A DNA stretch of 64,000 nucleotides from Mucilaginibacter_A sp964236465 (GTDB taxonomy: Bacteria > Bacteroidota > Bacteroidia > Sphingobacteriales > Sphingobacteriaceae): the NCBI GenBank assembly GCA_964236465.1, contig CAXSBZ010000005.1:76449-140448 (forward strand), written 5' to 3'. The translations under genes and the position numbers were made by a program. Shown in pieces: positions 61,730 to 64,000 of this stretch (the stretch's first letter is position 1; each line of letters starts with the position of its first letter). The notes beneath the pieces were generated by a model. The model did not search any database. It saw only the letters and a list, made by a program, of their open reading frames with translations, and had not been told where the DNA came from.

Positions 61730-63064
61730 ATGTCAATATTAAATAAAGAACAAGCTCAGGCTTTGTTAAAAAAAGTGCTCAGCTACTCTAAAGCTGATGA
61801 ATGCGAAGTAAATTTAAGCGGATCTGACGGCGGCAACATCCGTTATGCGCGCAGTGCGGTTTCTACCAGCGGCGGTATCAGTCAGCAAAGTTTAGTGGTT
61901 TCTTCTGCTTTCGGGAAAAAACTCGGCACCGCAACCATCAATGAGTTTGATGATGCATCACTGCAAAAAGTAGTGCAACGCGCAGAAGAACTGGCGCAAT
62001 TGGCTCCCGAAAACCCAGAGTTCATGCCTTTTTTAGGCCCTCAAAATTACAATGAATCGCAAACTTTTATTCAATCCACGGCTGATATCAACCCAAAACA
62101 ACGCGCCGATGCGGTGGCAGAAAGTTTGCAAATTGCCAAAGCTGGTAATTTAACTGCTGCGGGATTTTATAATAATTCGGCCGGCTTTTCGGCGATGATG
62201 AACTCGAAAGGTTTGTTTGCTTACAATACTTCCACCGACGTTAATTTTAATGTAACGGTTAGAACGCCGGATGGAAAAGGTTCCGGCTATGCTTCCAAAG
62301 GTTACAACGATGTTAGGCAACTGGATGTAGCGGCAGCCACGCGCATTGCAGCGCAGAAAGCGGCAGGTTCATCGGCAGCAAAAGCCATTGAACCGGGAAA
62401 ATATACCGTGATCCTGGAACCATCCGCAGCGATTGTGTTACTTGAAAACCTGTTTTTTAATTTCGACGGACGTTCTGCGGATGAAGGCCGGAGTTTCATC
62501 AGCCTTCCCGGAGGAAAAACAAAACTTGGCCAAAAATTAGTGGACGAGCGCGTAACAATCTATTCTGATCCGCAAAACCCGGATTTGCCAACCAGCACCT
62601 GGAGCGGCGACGGCCGGCCGCAGGAAAAAGTGGCCTGGATTGATAAAGGCGTGGTCAAAAACTTGTATTATTCGCGCTATTGGGCGCAAAAAAAGGGTGT
62701 AAAAGCAGTACCATCACCGGATGGTGTAGTGATGCAAGGCGGAACGGCCTTGCTGGAAGACCTGATCAAGAGTACCGAAAAAGGAATTTTAGTAACCCGA
62801 CTTTGGTATATCCGCTCGGTTGATCCGCAAACTTTGCTGCTGACCGGTTTGACGCGCGACGGTACTTTTTATATTGAAAACGGACAGATCAAATTCCCGG
62901 TGAAGAACTTCCGCTTTAATGAAAGTCCGGTGATTATGCTGAATAACTTGGAAGCTTTGGGCAAACCGGAACGAACCGTCAGCGGAGAATCAGGAATGCA
63001 CGCAATGATCCCGCCGATGAAAATTAGGGATTTTACGTTCAGTTCTTTATCGGATGCAGTTTAG
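61730..63064 (+). CDS. TldE/PmbA-like metallopeptidase-related protein
   Basis: A 444-residue protein from ATG 61730 (MSILNKEQAQALLKKVLSYS), with no signal peptide. It has the TldD/PmbA fold (ADECEVNLSGSDGGNIRYAR, TVRTPDGKGSGYASKGYNDV, EPGKYTVILEPSAAIVLLEN) but the HExxxH of TldD is replaced by LENLFFNFDG, as in the non-catalytic TldE partner. C-terminal TRLWYIRSVDPQTLLLTGLTR is typical. The mismatch between exported TldD copies and an unexported TldE is noted as a finding. Confidence 0.9.
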   Translation: MSILNKEQAQALLKKVLSYSKADECEVNLSGSDGGNIRYARSAVSTSGGISQQSLVVSSAFGKKLGTATINEFDDASLQKVVQRAEELAQLAPENPEFMPFLGPQNYNESQTFIQSTADINPKQRADAVAESLQIAKAGNLTAAGFYNNSAGFSAMMNSKGLFAYNTSTDVNFNVTVRTPDGKGSGYASKGYNDVRQLDVAAATRIAAQKAAGSSAAKAIEPGKYTVILEPSAAIVLLENLFFNFDGRSADEGRSFISLPGGKTKLGQKLVDERVTIYSDPQNPDLPTSTWSGDGRPQEKVAWIDKGVVKNLYYSRYWAQKKGVKAVPSPDGVVMQGGTALLEDLIKSTEKGILVTRLWYIRSVDPQTLLLTGLTRDGTFYIENGQIKFPVKNFRFNESPVIMLNNLEALGKPERTVSGESGMHAMIPPMKIRDFTFSSLSDAV

Positions 63065-63269
63065 CTTTTTGAGATTTCTCCCTTTTGTCATTTCAATTGT
63101 CTGAATTTGGATTGGTGAGATTTTAGGATTATTGGATTTGCCGTTCTGTTGACAAACTGCATTTATCCAATAATCCTTAAAGCTCAATTTATACAATCGA
63201 CAAGCTGTATTCATCCAATAATCCTTAAATCCAGTAAATCCTAATTCAGACAATAGATAATCCAAATAA
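63065..63269. repeat. Intergenic repeats, ATCCAATAATCC type, with a REP remnant
   Basis: ATCCAATAATCCTTAAA occurs twice (about 63165 and 63213), and GGATTATTGGAT on the left is their inverse. GAGATTTCTCCCTTTTGTCA near 63070 is a degraded end of the third REP family. A 72-codon open frame across this stretch is repeat-derived and not a gene. Confidence 0.65.
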
Positions 63270-64000
63270 TTACTTATCTATCCCGCTTCTCAAAGCCATC
63301 AATCCCAAAATCGGCCCCAAAGCCAGCACCGGAAAAACGTAAACCGGATCAAATTTCAGCAGCAAACTATTAGTTAGTTGGATGCTGATAATGGTGATGG
63401 AAAAGCCGATACAATTTACAATTGTTAGCGCGCTACCTTTCAGTTCTGCTGGTGCGTGCAAAGCCATCATGGTTGAAAACTGGGGCGAATCCGCAGCCAC
63501 ATTCAAGTTCCAGAAAAAAAGTACCGATAAAAACAGCATCGGTCCAAACTGAAAAAAAAGCGGCGAGCATAGACAGCATAACCCTGAAAACAATAATGCG
63601 CTAAAAGCTACTTTTTTGCTGCCGATGTGTTGCGAAATGTAGCCGCCAAAAATGCAGGACAAGCAGCCGGAAGCAATAATCAGGAAGGAAAACAGAGGCA
63701 TATTCAAGCGATAATTTGGATGTAAACGAAGATAAGTTTGCAAGATTAAAGGCAAAAAAGCCCAAAGTGTATAAACTTCCCACATGTGGCCAAAGTAGCC
63801 GAAAGCGACGGACCGGAAGTCTTTCTTTTTAAAAATACTAAAAATACCTTTGAAATGAACTTTTGCATTGAGCTTGCGAAACGGGCCGTCGGGCACAAAA
63901 AACAGCACCAGCAATCCACCCAAAATTGAAAAACCGGAAGTTAGGATCAGCAATAATTTCCAGGGCAATATCGCCCCAAAAGTTTTTAATAAATGTGGAA
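63270..64000 (-). CDS. MFS transporter (partial, 5' end beyond window)
   Basis: The frame is open from the stop at 63270 to the right edge (about 243 codons), so the first roughly 160-180 residues lie outside. The visible part has about seven membrane segments: PWKLLLILTSGFSILGGLLV, a hydrophilic loop FVPDGPFRKLNAKV, then FGYFGHMWEVYTLWAFLPLI and IASGCLSCIFGGYISQHIGSKK, which resembles the MFS loop between helices 8 and 9. Substrate unknown. Dispersed-motif copy at 63528-63539 (MLFLS codons). Confidence 0.85.
   Translation of the reverse strand, partial: PHLLKTFGAILPWKLLLILTSGFSILGGLLVLFFVPDGPFRKLNAKVHFKGIFSIFKKKDFRSVAFGYFGHMWEVYTLWAFLPLILQTYLRLHPNYRLNMPLFSFLIIASGCLSCIFGGYISQHIGSKKVAFSALLFSGLCCLCSPLFFQFGPMLFLSVLFFWNLNVAADSPQFSTMMALHAPAELKGSALTIVNCIGFSITIISIQLTNSLLLKFDPVYVFPVLALGPILGLMALRSGIDK

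Noticed and set aside
63047..63265. A 72-codon open frame on the minus strand
   Set aside because: It is made of the ATCCAATAATCC repeats, overlaps the TldE-like gene end, and the protein has repeated KDYWxN units that reflect the DNA repeat; no start signal.
1477..63539. The dispersed motif explained as a protein motif (IKEA) or codon bias
   Set aside because: It occurs in several frames, both orientations and in intergenic DNA, which neither explains.
1477..63539. The dispersed motif as a promoter element
   Set aside because: It does not match TAnnTTTG/TTTG, is mostly at gene 3' ends or inside genes, and is equally often antisense.
1..64000. tRNA, rRNA or CRISPR arrays
   Set aside because: All gaps were read; no cloverleaf-like segment, rRNA sequence or regularly spaced repeat-spacer array was seen.

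Overview
The window is about 64 kb of a Bacteroidota chromosome at roughly 40% GC. It is most likely from the Sphingobacteriaceae (Pedobacter/Mucilaginibacter-like). This rests on the family content (UpxY-type NusG paralogue, DUF1599 + BT_3928 pair next to folP, GMC oxidoreductase + gluconate 2-dehydrogenase subunit 3 + DUF1080, an exosortase-linked polysaccharide locus), a TTTG-N18-TAnnTTTG promoter before ndk, few Shine-Dalgarno sites, and intergenic palindromes of types common in this phylum. No rRNA, tRNA, CRISPR array or intact transposase gene was seen.

Layout. 1-8.6 kb: a carbamoyltransferase cut by the left edge, two GNAT acetyltransferases, a secreted CocE-type hydrolase, a MNT/HEPN pair, and the glycolytic genes pgk and gap. 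8.7-34.6 kb: a large polysaccharide locus. A WecA/MraY-type initiating transferase and a GT2 enzyme lie on the minus strand. Facing them is a tightly packed plus-strand operon: Wza-like exporter, Wzc tyrosine kinase, UpxY/NusG antiterminator, asparagine synthase, about thirteen glycosyltransferases, an acyltransferase, an FkbM methyltransferase, a Wzy-like polymerase, a GT2-exosortase fusion and a WcaF-like acetyltransferase. No Wzx flippase is visible. 34.6-40 kb: a secreted unknown, a CheB-CheR-PAS-histidine kinase fusion and folP. 40-44.5 kb: DUF1599, BT_3928, an AT-rich AAA ATPase with a DUF4435-like tail (possible defence gene) and a DppB-type permease. 44.6-47.8 kb: a sugar-oxidation cluster (gluconate 2-dehydrogenase subunit 3, GMC oxidoreductase, DUF1080). 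48-57.8 kb: housekeeping genes (aroK, zinc metallopeptidase, asparaginase, TatD, two FKBP isomerases, NrnA, ndk, M23 peptidase). 58-63 kb: two tandem exported TldD proteins and a TldE-like partner, then an MFS transporter cut by the right edge.

The most striking signal is not a gene. A 12-bp core, TAAAA(GA or AC)AGCAT, occurs 39 times exactly by eye (25 GA form, 14 AC form) plus about 26 one-mismatch copies, about one site per kb. A rough hand estimate from base composition expects well under one exact copy. It lies on both strands. About half the exact copies are in the small intergenic fraction, often at gene 3' ends and sometimes as inverted pairs forming hairpins. The other half are inside unrelated genes in several reading frames and in both orientations (10 sense, 9 antisense). 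Many copies are preceded by TTTTAGGYnGA. This distribution resembles the DNA uptake sequences of Pasteurellaceae and Neisseriaceae; I know of none described for Bacteroidota. Conventional palindromic repeats of three other families are also present.

All calls come from reading sequence and translation by eye; no database search or statistical test was run.
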